Below are positions 35,297 to 46,149 of a DNA stretch of 64,000 bases, piece after piece. Below the pieces are notes generated by a model. The model did not search any database, was not told the DNA's origin, and saw nothing but the letters and a program-made list of their open reading frames with translations. Location: positions 35,546,021-35,610,020 of the forward strand of contig JBCFYV010011164.1 in NCBI GenBank assembly GCA_039000515.1, given 5' to 3'. Both the position numbers and the translations under genes were made by a program. The stretch comes from Timema cristinae. Lineage: Eukaryota; Arthropoda; Insecta; Phasmatodea; Timematidae. How positions within the stretch are numbered: position 1 is the first letter of the stretch; each line of letters opens with the position of its first letter.

Positions 35297-35546
35297 TTTT
35301 GGCCAAAATAAATAAAATATTGCTTGAATACAAACCTAGGTTTACACATGGTGATATCAACATTTGTTGAATATTTGTCATAGGCGTAGTGGTGTTAGAT
35401 GATAAAAATTTTAAATGAAGAAAAAAAGTCTTCATTAAATTCCAGGACACCCTTCACAGATATTCAACAACTGTTGAGATCACCTTGTAAAGAAAATTAA
35501 TCTCGATGTTTTTACTGAAGCAATACTTGATTTATTTTGATAAAAA
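35297..35546. mobile_element. MITE family M, copy 1
   Basis: Starts TTTTGGCCAAAATAAATAAA and ends with an imperfect complement (…TGATTTATTTTGATAAAA). Inner arms GGTGATATCAACATTTGTTG and the complement of AACAACTGTTGAGATCACC extend the inverted repeat to about 75-100 bases per side. Same family as 39479 and 55037. Confidence 0.8.
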
Positions 35547-35754
35547 AGTTTGTATATAAGAACTGAAAAATCACTTACCTTTCCTTCTGTTCCCTACATC
35601 TCAAGCTTAAATCCACAGCCTGGAGGTGGATTTGATGTGATTTCTATTCATCCAGACCTAGGCATGCACTTAGCCCTTAAGCTGGTTAGTGCTGCCTGCA
35701 ACATTTACTAAAGGAGTTCAGAAAGAGTGGTAGCTCCCCGTTGCCTTCCACACT

Positions 35755-35985
35755 GAAATTCTATGAGCGAACGTAAACGGGCCTACCAATTTTGCTAGGA
35801 AAAGTATTTTCATAAACTTTCCAGGTTTCTTTTACATGCCACAATCGACATGGGATCAACTCCTTTACTTCAACTCCGGAGGAATTTTGAGAGACAAAAA
35901 TTCTTAGAACTTGATTGGGTTTGAACCCATGAACATCGGGTCCTGGAGTGAGCACTTTACCCCAAGAGCATAGAGATCGAATAAC
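35755..35985 (-). repeat. SINE family C copy 2
   Basis: On the minus strand the head is CTCTTGGGGTAAAGTGCTC with B box GGGTTCAAACCCAATC. The body contains GGAGTTGATCCCATGTCGATTG. It lacks the tail. The open frame 35761-35955 on this strand is not a gene. Confidence 0.82.
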
Positions 35986-36939
35986 AAATTAGTAGTAAAA
36001 TATAAATTCAGGCCCTTCCAAATTTTAGCTAAGTTTATTATACCTCCTGATATAATACGTTATGTAAAAACTAAATATAGACTGCTTAAAAACTGACTCA
36101 TAAGACTTTTAAAATTAATAATTTATGCAACGCATCTAGACTGGGATTGAAATTCAAACCAAGATTATTAGTCCCTCACTTATGCTAAAAATTTATTCTG
36201 TTACAAAAGAGGAATATTATTTTATATTTGCAAAACATATTATAAATGCCATATCTTCTTACAAGAAAGAGCAGGCAGCTAAGAACGAATTTTTAACCAT
36301 TCAAGTTTCTTTGCTAGTTTTAAAATAAGGCATACAAATTTTTTCACTGTCAAGTCTTCGTATAAGAAAGGGGCAGACCCACTTTACATTTTTTCTCAAA
36401 ACATCTTCTTTTTATATTCACTCCCTCACCCTTCAAAAAATAGATACAAAAAATGCATTCCCAAGACACATTATGGTTTGTTAAATATATTGTTCATGAC
36501 TTGACAAGTGCTGAGTAGCGTGAAATCCATCAGGGGTATTAGTACGTCGGCGCCAACATGTGTCTGAAGGTGACAGAGCACACCGCTAGGAGCGCCAATG
36601 GCCACAAAAGAAATCTTAATACTTTAAGAAAAGGCGGAAAAAGCTTTGACGGACTTTGTTTGTGTTTGCTGCTCTAAATTTTTTGTGCTCCACGTTTTAC
36701 TATAAGTACAGGCTATTCTTATATGTACACTAATAGAGGTAGGGGATGTGAAAGGTAGAAATTAAGAGCACGGCTCGTAGCTCGGATACTAGCTATACCC
36801 CATCCGAGGTAGGAGAGATGGAGCTAGATATCAGCTATCAGAAAATAACGTTCTTTATTGCAAACATGGCGGAAGTAGCTGGTATTAACCTATTTGAAAA
36901 CCATTATTATTTTCTTAGTAGTACTATATTATTAACTTA
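35986..36939. other. No recognised gene
   Basis: A mildly GC-richer patch at 36530-36860 has no frame or motif that I recognise. Confidence 0.4.
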
Positions 36940-37090
36940 ATGTGGGGGATGCAAGGCCTCCACCGTGGTTCCAATTCCACGTAAAACTGTAGGTCCTCCA
37001 TTTCATCTCACAATCACCCTACCATTACACATTAGCGTAAGTGCGTATAACCGAACGGGTAGTAAGACGCGGTGCTAATAATATAATTAT
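36940..37090 (+). repeat. SINE family A copy 7, 5'-truncated
   Basis: Begins at GTGGGGGATGCAAGGCC in the body and runs to GCGGTGCTAATAAT. The tRNA-like head is absent. It forms an inverted pair with copy 8. Confidence 0.9.
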
Positions 37091-37164
37091 AATAATATAT
37101 TACCAACAACTAAACACAAAAACAATTAAATAAGTTAGTATAAACATGTGTTCCATTTGACCTT

Positions 37165-37320
37165 ATTATTATTATTATTATTAGCACCACGTCTTACTAC
37201 ACGTTCGGGTTATACGCACTTACACTAATGTGTAATGGTTGGGGGATTGTGAGATGAAATGGAGGCCTACAGTTTAATGTGGAATCCGAACCACGGTGGA
37301 GGCCTGGCATTCCCCACATA
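37165..37320 (-). repeat. SINE family A copy 8, 5'-truncated
   Basis: Minus-strand copy truncated at the same point of the family sequence as copy 7 (GCATTCCCCAC). A 10-base target duplication ATTTGACCTT flanks it (37155-37164, 37321-37330). Confidence 0.93.
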
Positions 37321-37330
37321 ATTTGACCTT

Positions 37331-39280
37331 GTTAATTAATAAGCTATAGTCTCATAAACTAGTTTGTATTCCAGTAATATGGAGCTGCTTAACACTATAG
37401 GAAGTTTTCAAAATGTTAACCTCTGGCCTGAATGCAAACATTGCAATGCAATGTATTTTTTAAAGAGTGCGGCAGTTTAAAACAAGAAGACTCTACGCTT
37501 GCACTTCCTATAATTTTAAGCATCTCCAAATTATTGGAGTACAATCATGACTTTAAGTCGGAAATAAGATAAAATGGGACACATGTTAATAAGAACATTT
37601 TTCATTGTTTATGTGTCTTATGTTCACCGCTGAATGTTACGGCACACTCTGTATATCTCCCTATGTAGTCACGGTATAACAGTTTTTATAAATCATCAAA
37701 TACACCCCAGCTTATTCTAGTAGAGACATGTCCTTGATATTTATGTTCAAACCCGCAATGAGGATAAAGGCACCAGTACCATCAAATCTGGTTTGCTGGA
37801 CATGGGGCAGTCATGATTTGAATCCGTACCTGGTGTGTTTAAGGGATGTTAAGCAAATGTTTCCACACCCTCCCTCCACGTAAGTTTCAATAGATATAAT
37901 TGCAAATTTTGGTATAACTTCTTGTAACTTTCGGTAAATTTCCTTTAAAATTATACATTCCTGATCCCTTATTTCATTGGTGTAAATATGTTGATAACAA
38001 AGTACAATACAAAAATTGATTGAATTCAACTGACAATAGAAACTAGCGATTAAAAACTATCCCAATGACAAGATTAAAATAAAAACAACCTTCAAGCTAG
38101 ACTATATTTAAATACATATTTTTGAAAGAAGAAATAAATAGAAAGAGAAATGTACCGAATAGATCTAAAATCTAAAGTACGTATCATTGCATCTCACCTT
38201 GATATCTATCCACTTTGTGAACGAGATACAAAGCGTTTTTAGCAAATAAATAGGATTCTAGTTACTGCCATAGGTATCCTCGATGTAGCATTGTATTGAA
38301 TATTCACCCATGCGTGTGACAGCTTATCCGGGAATACAGCCTTTGGTCATTTTAATGTATCACGTTCTGATTACACCACTCATGATAGGATTGCAAAGAG
38401 AGAGATCATGACGATGCGGAAACAAATTTTAAAAAATGTCGTATTTTGTCCTTGTTTTTTTTTTTCTGACCCAGTATATCGTTTCACTGGTTTATTCCTG
38501 AAAAACATTTTTTTAGACATATTGCTATTTCAATCAGCAAACAAATAATAAGAATAAAAAAATAGCAAACATGTAGGCTAGTGATTGGGTTGTAAGTACT
38601 GTTAAAAAAATATTTTTCTGTATCTCTTTTTTTAAACGAATGAATCGCCGAAAGGGTTTATCGAGTCCTACGATTATACAGCACAGTAACGAGATTTCCA
38701 CTCGAATAATAGGAATTAAATAAATTTGAAACAACATCAACAGCATCAACTTGATTTTTTAATATATACTTTTTTTAATCTCTCCTTTTCCCCTTTTCCT
38801 TCCTCCTCACAAACACTATGTACACAATATTAAAATATATATGTATTTGAAAAAACAAAATTGGTTTTTAATCCCCTGCAACCGTAGCTATGTAATCACC
38901 TATTGGAGTACAGTTCTAATACCATTTACGATTTCATGAATATTAAAGTATGATTTTTGTGTAGTTTATTCTTAACAACAGCACTTGATGTGTGATGAAA
39001 TACCTAAATAATTTTGGTTTTGTTTATTCAGCGTGCTGAGAAACATTGCAATCTAATGATTTTTCAATTTACATAATATTTATACTAAAGTTAAAATATT
39101 TAAGTCTATCACTAAATTCATTTTTTAAACTTCATACAAATTCTAGTGACGTGACCACGTGACGTTAACCCCCTCCCTCACCCCTCACTCACCTTCCCCC
39201 TCCTTTCTCTAGTATCGCAAATCATTTAAATAAATATTCCAAATATACTAACTATTAAAATATAAACAAATATTTAAAAA
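37331..39280. other. No recognised gene
   Basis: A decayed D-type SINE is likely at 37770-37990 (ATGATTTGAATCCGTACCTGG, then CCCTCCCTCCACGTAAG). The rest is AT-rich without structure. Confidence 0.4.
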
Positions 39281-39424
39281 ATGCATAGACTAAAATTTAA
39301 GGCCAGCACAAATGGTACACTCATTAAAATGCATAGACTAAAGTTTAAGGCCAGCACAAATGGTACACTCATTAAAATGCATAGACTAAAGTTTAAGGCC
39401 AGAACAAATGGTACACTCATTAAA
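39281..39424 (+). repeat. 48-bp unit repeated three times
   Basis: Three units of exactly 48 bases, each starting ATGCATAGACTAAA and ending ACACTCATTAAA. They differ by two substitutions. Because 48 is a multiple of three, the translation repeats MHRLKFKA.TNGTLIK. The frame runs on to 39514 but looks like a by-product of the repeat. Confidence 0.95.
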
Positions 39425-39478
39425 ATGGTCTTAATCCTCTATATTGGAAAAAGTACATACATAATTATTGCTAAAACT

Positions 39479-39720
39479 TTTTTGGCCAAACTAAATAAAA
39501 TATTGCTTCAGTAAAAACATATTATTTAATTTTCTTCGCATGTTGATATCAACAGTTCCTAAATATCCATCATGAGCATAAAGGCATAAACTTGAATTTA
39601 AACTTTTTGAATAAAATTAAATTCCTTGACAGACATTCAAGAAGTTTTGAGGTCCTCGTGTGAAGAAAATTAAATTCTATATTTGTACTAGAGCAATATT
39701 TTATTTATTTTGGCCAAAAT
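39479..39720. mobile_element. MITE family M, copy 2
   Basis: The ends TTGGCCAAACTAAATAAAAT and the complement of TTATTTATTTTGGCCAAAA are nearly perfect inverted repeats of about 35 bases. The interior matches copies 1 and 3 (GTTGATATCAACAGTT, GACATTCAAGAAGTTTTGAGG). It starts about 50 bases after the 48-bp tandem repeat. Confidence 0.82.
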
Positions 39721-40600
39721 AGTGTTTTGCCATAAAAGCTACAAAACACTGGATTTTTCTAGCGTCCCCTTACATCACACCTTAACCCATCCTTTTATTA
39801 ACTCCCCCTCCACTACTCAAACCCCGTCTTTCTTCAAAGTAAGCTTTTGGGTGTGCCACTGCAAAAATTAATTTTATAGCCCATAAAATATATATTTAAC
39901 TACTAAAATAATTTTCATCTGTTCATTATTTTGGTTTATTCATCAGGGATTTACCTGAAATCTAACTAGTCAAAAGTGTAAGCTAGTTGGCACAAAGCTA
40001 AATTTGGAAATATTCTATAGATGTATTTACTCATTTAATATGTATATATTTGCAAATGATAGAGAGTAATTATATTGCTAATGCAATTAACCATCTTTGG
40101 ATAGATAGTTTCTTCGAATTAGTTTAATTGATTTATTCAACCTAGTTTTATAATTTAATTTTGCTAATACTATTTTGTAATAGTAGCTGCCACTCAAAAT
40201 TACCTACTCTTCTATATTTTGTCTTTGATTTGTTTTATAATTATTACCTATAGTCCTTGGTTATTTAATTTCATAATAATTTCCAACTTAGAATCAGCAT
40301 GTTTAAGAATACACTTTTGAAACCAGTTATTGATGATTGAGACTACAATAGTTTTAAAATGTATCAGTTTTAAGATAAACACTAATTTTTAATATCTTTT
40401 TAGGACTTTGATTTTAAAACTTTGAGTTTGACATTCTTGAAACCCTTACTTACTATATAATATACATCCTTTTCACTCAAAAGATTTTACACAACGTGAA
40501 TGACTACGAAGTAGTATCCGAAAATACCGAATTTTATATATTATTTCTAAATTAGTTTAATGGGGCAGGTTGCACTCCTATAAAGCAAACACAGAAAGCT
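39721..40600. other. AT-rich stretch, nothing recognised
   Basis: No family match or coding signal. Confidence 0.4.
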
Positions 40601-40601
40601 T

Positions 40602-40604
40602 ACA

Positions 40605-40655
<51 letters not shown>

Positions 40656-40934
40656 CACCACGTCTTACTACCCGTTCGGGTTTTACGCACTTATACTAAT
40701 GTGTAATGGTAGGGTGATTGTGAGATTAAATGGAGGACCTACCGTTTTACGTGGGATCCGAACCACGGTGGAGGTCTAGCATTCCACACATTCACAAGAT
40801 GTGATTAATACACGTCTTGTCAGAGGTGAAGGAAGGGTTTGGCAATCAGATAAATCTTTGCCGGGACCGAGGATTGAACCCCGAGCTCCCAGTACCGGTG
40901 TCTAAAACCTTACCCCTAGACCTCCAGGTTGACC
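40602..40934 (-). repeat. SINE family A copy 9 with (ATT)n
   Basis: Full-length minus-strand copy with some divergence in the head (TCTAGGGGTAAGGTTTTAGAC). The ATT tract spans about 40604-40655. Confidence 0.92.
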
Positions 40935-42080
40935 TTTTATTAATTAATGGAGAGTTAATTTAAAACAGGAAAACGATTAAGTGAATTAACAATTATATAA
41001 AATTAAAAGTTAAGCCTTAGAAATATTGTTTAAAAAATATATTTAAAAAGTTGATTAATAAGTTAGTTAAGATAGTTGATGTAATCTATTGAAATTGTAA
41101 ATCGAAATGTATAATTAGGTTTAATTATGGTACAAACATATTGTCAAATTATTAACACTAAACATAAAATGAATAATTCATCATCAATTTAGATATAGAT
41201 ATAATATGTCTAAAATACATTAAAACACGTTAAAAGGTTGTTCTAAAACTTATAGATAACAAAGTATGTTGGACAAAACAATGTTTAAGTTCAAATAAAT
41301 TGAAAAATTAAATTATTAAATTTTACATCTGCAACATCTTCAAAATAGGTTAAAATGAAATAATTGAGAATTGTCATAAAACTTGAAAATATACCTTTTA
41401 TAATGACACAATGTTTAAAGTTTGAATAAATTTTGAATTATAGTTGACACGTATAAAATTTAATTTATAGGTTAACAAATGTGAAACGAGTTTAAATGAA
41501 GTAGAGAATATACTATAATATTCTAAGCCTTATCTGTTTCTTTTTCCCATTACTCCTTGTGCATTTCCAGCATTGGAAAGATGCTGGAATAATTTATTCC
41601 GACATTTTCGAAACTTATGTAGTCATAATCATGGAAAAAAATCGATGTGAAAAACACGATATGTTGACACGAGACTACGAGATGTTTTACAATTTCAATT
41701 GATTACCTCAACTATCTTAACTAATTTATTAATCAACCCTTTTTATTATATTTTTGAACAATCTTTCGAAGTTTTAACTTTTAATTTATATCCATTCCTT
41801 ACTTTTAACTCGTTTAGAATATTTTATAAAATGTTAGATTATATAAAAACTAGACCCACACAAAGCTACTAAATTCATGTCCAAAATAATAACTAAAAAA
41901 AAATATCATAACAGCATGTGTAAGGAGTAGAATTAAGACTGCGTTTCAATTAATATAGTTATGTAAATTATTAAATTTTTCAAATAATTATTGCGTTTTA
42001 TAAATGACAGACACATGCTTCCGGAATAGGTACTTGATCCAATTACACTACAATGTTATTAATTAATCCATTAATTAACT
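40935..42080. other. Very AT-rich stretch, nothing recognised
   Basis: No family match or coding signal over 1.1 kb. Confidence 0.4.
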
Positions 42081-42082
42081 AA

Positions 42083-42328
42083 CTCGCTTCGATGGCAGCG
42101 TAGTCTAAAGCGCTACTTTCATGTTAGACTAGACTGCCGGAGAACGGGAGATCGGTGTCTCTAGGAGGGTGCGCTGAGGGTAGTTTTTCTTATATGGTTT
42201 TCCACTAACCTTCCATGCAAATTCTGGTGCATTTCCTCTAAATTAAACCTTCATTGTTCCTAACCCATAGGTGTAATTAATGCATATGCGTATAGCCCAA
42301 ACAGGTAGTAGGACGCAATGCTAAATAA
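42083..42328 (+). repeat. SINE family D copy
   Basis: Head TCGATGGCAGCGTAGTCTAAAGCGC split over its A box, a poor B box (GATCGGTGTCTCTAGG), body CCATGCAAATTCTGGTGC, and tail GCCCAAACAGGTAGTAGGACG-CAATGCTAA. Confidence 0.8.
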
Positions 42329-42354
42329 TATAATTAATAATGAATGTAGTTTGA

Positions 42355-42550
42355 CCCGTGTCAGTGGACACGTGGTCCAAATGTAAAGGTTACTTAGTTT
42401 GGTTTTCTGGTGTCGGAGAGGTCAGGGTTTGAATCCTAGCAGTGTATCCTGTAAGTACTTTTTACAACTCTCCTTTCAATTAAATGTGGGTACATTTCTT
42501 TTAAAATTATACTTTACGTCTCTATATCCCATTAACTTAGTAGGTAAATA
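42355..42550 (+). repeat. SINE family D-related copy
   Basis: GTCAGTGGACACGTGGTCC, then GTGTCGGAGAGGTCAGGG with B box GGGTTTGAATCCTAGC. Same subfamily as 16700. Confidence 0.7.
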
Positions 42551-44008
42551 TATAAGTATAACACTAAAAGTATAAAGACCCAGTAAAACAATAAAAAAAA
42601 TGATATGCAGACACAATCAATTAAAATTGAGTGCATATATGAAACTAAAAAAGTTAAAGTAAAATTAAAATTTTAAATTTATGTTTAAAATATAATGAAA
42701 ACTACCAATAAAATTAATGTTGTTATAGATTTTTTAGAATAAATATTTTTCCATTTATACATGAAAAGGTTTTATTTTATTTGCAAATACTTTTCCCTGC
42801 TATATCCTACTTAATTTGATAGATTCTGAATTCCACAAGTTTTTTGCAAATTTATTTCAAAGAAATCGGATAGTCTAGAAAAAACAGATGTATTACGCAT
42901 GAGAAAAATAAAGTTATGATAGATCTGCTTTTAGTTTTACTGAGCTTACTAAGATATCACTGTGTAGTAATACTGGTTCTAATTTGTAATTAGTTGATAC
43001 GGGGTGTTCCTTCCCTCCCCTACCCCCCTCCCATTTTGCTCCCTTTCCCTCTATTTATAGACAAGATATCTATCATCTGAATCGTGCAAGTAATCGTATT
43101 CAACATTCAGTGCTATTCAGCTTGCTCGCAGGAAGATATCAAATGCTATCAAAACCAATTGTTAGGGGTGGTTGAAGATGAAGGGTGTGTAGGGGTTGAA
43201 GGAGTGGGGAGAAGAACTGTTCGCGTGACCTTCACCATTAGTGAGGGACATGAATCATGGCGCTTATCTGCACCGCATTGTCACCCAAATTATCCGTCAG
43301 GTGGCCATTACACTGTCGCATGGAAGGTGATTCCCCTTATTGCGACAATCACTTATGTCCATAGCTTTGTGTGCCGAAATTATTTCCAACGGAAAGTTAT
43401 ACCAATAATCATTTTATTTAAGTTGAAGACTTCATGGATTACCTCAGGTAGTAACGGTTCTTGTTGATGGGTGGTTAGTGGGCTTTAAAAACAGTTAAAG
43501 AGATTCCAGATTGATTCTAGGTGATGCCAACGAAGATATTAAAAAGAGGTTTACTTTTTCTTCAATGAATATCAAGAAAAAAAACCATTAAAAGAATGTT
43601 CCACTTACCCTTAATACAAATGGGGCACATTTCCTCTTCACATTACCTTCCTTATCTCTACCCCTTTATAGTAAAACGAGGATAGCCCAAATTGGTAGTA
43701 AGGTAAGACGTGGTTATGCACACACAATCCAAGGTACTTGTGCATAGGTTGTAATATTACTCTTTTATTTTTATGAGAACTTTATAATGAGGTAGAAGAA
43801 CTACTAGTTCCACCTTCGCGTATTCATACTTCAAGCCATGTGCTGTATATCTGAAACTTTTGATAGATATGATATATACCTGTAAAATAACACTAATGAA
43901 ATAGTAAAATGCTATCAACCATGGGCTCAAACTATTTATTTGTATTTTCTAAAAGGCTCTTCTTATTAAAATTGGAATGTAGTTTTAAATAATGTGTTGA
44001 TATTTCTA
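42551..44008. other. Mostly unrecognised; one orphan open frame
   Basis: A plus-strand frame of 127 codons lies at 43084-43467 in a GC-richer patch. It starts MQVIVFNIQC and has a GRRTVRVTFTISEGHESWR stretch and several His/Cys, but no motif that I know. It may be chance or a host exon. A D-type SINE 3' half is likely at 43580-43725. Confidence 0.35.
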
Positions 44009-44019
44009 TTTATTTAGAA

Positions 44020-44308
44020 TTATTATTATTATTATTATTATAGCACCACGTCTTACTACCCGTTCGGGTTATACGCACTTACACTAATGTGTAATGGTAG
44101 GGTGATAGTGAGATGAAATGAAGGACCTACAGTATAACGTGGAATCCGAACCACGGTGGAGGCCTGGCATTCCTCACATTCACAAGATGTCTTGTCAGAG
44201 GTGAAGGAAGGGTTTGGTAATCAGATAAATCTTTGCCGGACCGAGGATTGAACCCCGGCCGCCAGCACAGAAGTCCGACACCTTACCCCTAGACCCCAGG
44301 TCACCTAC
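44020..44308 (-). repeat. SINE family A copy 10
   Basis: Full-length minus-strand copy with a short ATT tract. The 11-base target duplication TTTATTTAGAA is exact (44009-44019 and 44309-44319). Confidence 0.94.
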
Positions 44309-44396
44309 TTTATTTAGAAAACTTACGTTGAACATTCAAATGAAAAAAAAAAAAACTCTTTCATGCCAGTATTGACAAAAATCAATTTGCATTATT

Positions 44397-44703
44397 ATTT
44401 ATTTATTTACTTGAGGTATTTAAAGTGAATTTTCTGAATCGACTGAAAATAACAGCAAACGAGAATTTCTATGAGCGAGAGATGAAGGCTCTGTCAATTT
44501 TGTCGTGAACGGTACTTTTATATAAATCTTCCAGGGTTCTTTTACATGCCTCGATCTACATGGGACCGATGCCTTTACTTCCCCTTCAAAGTAAGTTGTG
44601 CTACGTATTTTATCGCTCAAGGAAAATCCGTCGACTATGCTGATTTGAACCCACGAGCATCGGGTCCTGAGGTGAACATTTTACCTCAATACATCTGAGG
44701 TTA
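44397..44703 (-). repeat. SINE family C copy 3
   Basis: On the minus strand: head with GTAAAATGTTCACCTCAGG, B box GGGTTCAAATCAGC, body with AAGTAAAGGCATCGGTCCC and the shared tail (CGATTCAGAAAATTC…ACCTCAAGTAAATAAAT). The tail confirms the link with family B. Confidence 0.83.
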
Positions 44704-45442
44704 ACTTGAATTATTTAGCCTTATGGGAGCAGGAGGGTGAATTTTATGGATTTTCAATACTATACATATTTTTTAATTTATAGAACTCAAATTATGGATA
44801 ACCATCATGCTCAACTTAGGGGTTGGGGGTTTTTGGGGGGTTCAATTCCCTCCTGGAAGTAGTATTAACTAATTATTATTATGTTTACTTAATGCATGGA
44901 TTTAAAAATTAAAATGAGATTTGAAAAATTAACAGCACTGTAAATCTTATTGTTTAGAAACATTTAAGAATAATGTTTCAAGATAGACCTTTGCATCTGC
45001 TGTTGGAAGATTTTCTCAAGAGAAAACACAGGTAAATCCCGATTCCCATACAAATAGATTTATCATGACAGTTATGAGCAACTACCAGATCTACTTTCAG
45101 GTATTCATACGCCAAACCATGTGATATCAAGCCCATATGTTGAGCAACTGTCACTTTTATCAGTGAAAACTTTAACAACAAATATTTTGTCTATAAAGCT
45201 TTTTTTATTTTACGCATTTATATACTATTAGAATATGAAATTGTAAAAATATCCTTTTGAATGTTTCTTTTTATGTGGTAGTGGCGTCTGTAGTTCTCTT
45301 AAAAATAGCTTCTAATAGAATGCCTTCACTTAACAAATAAAGTTGGTGAGCTGGATGAGATAAAGAAGGCTGATGACATCAATAATATCCATATACATGC
45401 GTTTGTGTTTACAAAATAAAATATTTTTATTTAGTAACTGTC
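44704..45442. other. No recognised gene
   Basis: AT-rich with G-tracts at 44818-44845. No family match. Confidence 0.4.
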
Positions 45443-45744
45443 GAACTTGGTGGTCTTGGGCAAAGCTCTCAACTCAGGAGCTTATTTTCGTTGGTTCAAA
45501 CCTTGCTGGGATAGACAAACTTATTTTAGCTATAAAAGTCCGTAGTACAACTTCCTTCGGAGGAGAATTATAGTCACTAGTCCCAAGTAGATTGTGGCAT
45601 GCAAAAGAGTCCTGGAAGCTTTGTGAAAATACCATTATAAGCAAAATTGGTATGTCATTTTGCTCTCTATCATAGAAATTATCATATGCTGATATAATTA
45701 ATCGGTTCAGAAAGTATCTACACATTAAAGACCGCAAATAAATG
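45443..45744 (+). repeat. SINE family C copy 4
   Basis: Head CTTGGTGGTCTTGGGCAAAG, B box GGTTCAAACCTTGC, body CCGTAGTACAACTTCCTTCG, tail TGCTGATATAATTAATCGG then TTCAGAAAGTATC. Full length. Confidence 0.85.
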
Positions 45745-45917
45745 AAAACAAACCTGACTAATATTTTATAGTTTTTAGATATAAAATCTATTTATATTAC
45801 AATTCATGGTGGCAAGCTATAAGAAAATAAAATGTGAATAATATATTCTTTAGTTAATTAATTTGCTATAATATCTCTTATTGCGACAGCCGAGACCCTC
45901 CTCTTCCCACCTTCCGA

Positions 45918-45953
45918 CTGAGTCCCGAGGCCCTCCACGCCGCCGCTTTTATA
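45918..45953 (-). promoter_or_regulatory. TATA box and initiator of the GC-rich element
   Basis: TATAAAAG (45953-45946) is followed about 25 bases on by ACTCAGTC, an arthropod-like TCAGT initiator at the start of the terminal direct repeat. The spacing is right for a polymerase II core promoter driving transcription on the minus strand, out of the element's 3' end. Confidence 0.6.
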
Positions 45954-46039
45954 CTCTAGCCGAGGCCTGATATAGCGGAGTGGAAGGTCCCGGGGGGACA
46001 GCCCGAGGCGGAAAGAGGTGGTGGCGGTGGCCTTAGTCC

Positions 46040-46045
46040 TTTATT
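46040..46045 (-). terminator. AATAAA polyadenylation signal of the GC-rich element
   Basis: AATAAA on the coding strand, about 110 bases after the end of the RNase H frame and about 90 bases before the TATA box. Confidence 0.6.
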
Positions 46046-46149
46046 GATAAATTTACAAAATACAAGATCAACAGTTAAATGTACAAAAGAGACATGAGGT
46101 CCGTAGGAGCGGAGCGGGGTTGAATTAGCGACTGTCACGGCTTTGATCC

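Noticed and set aside
45370..45420. CTGATGA near 45370 as a second hammerhead
   Set aside because: No stem II and no GAAA follow at the right distance. The CTGATGA matches near 7994 and 21334 fail likewise.
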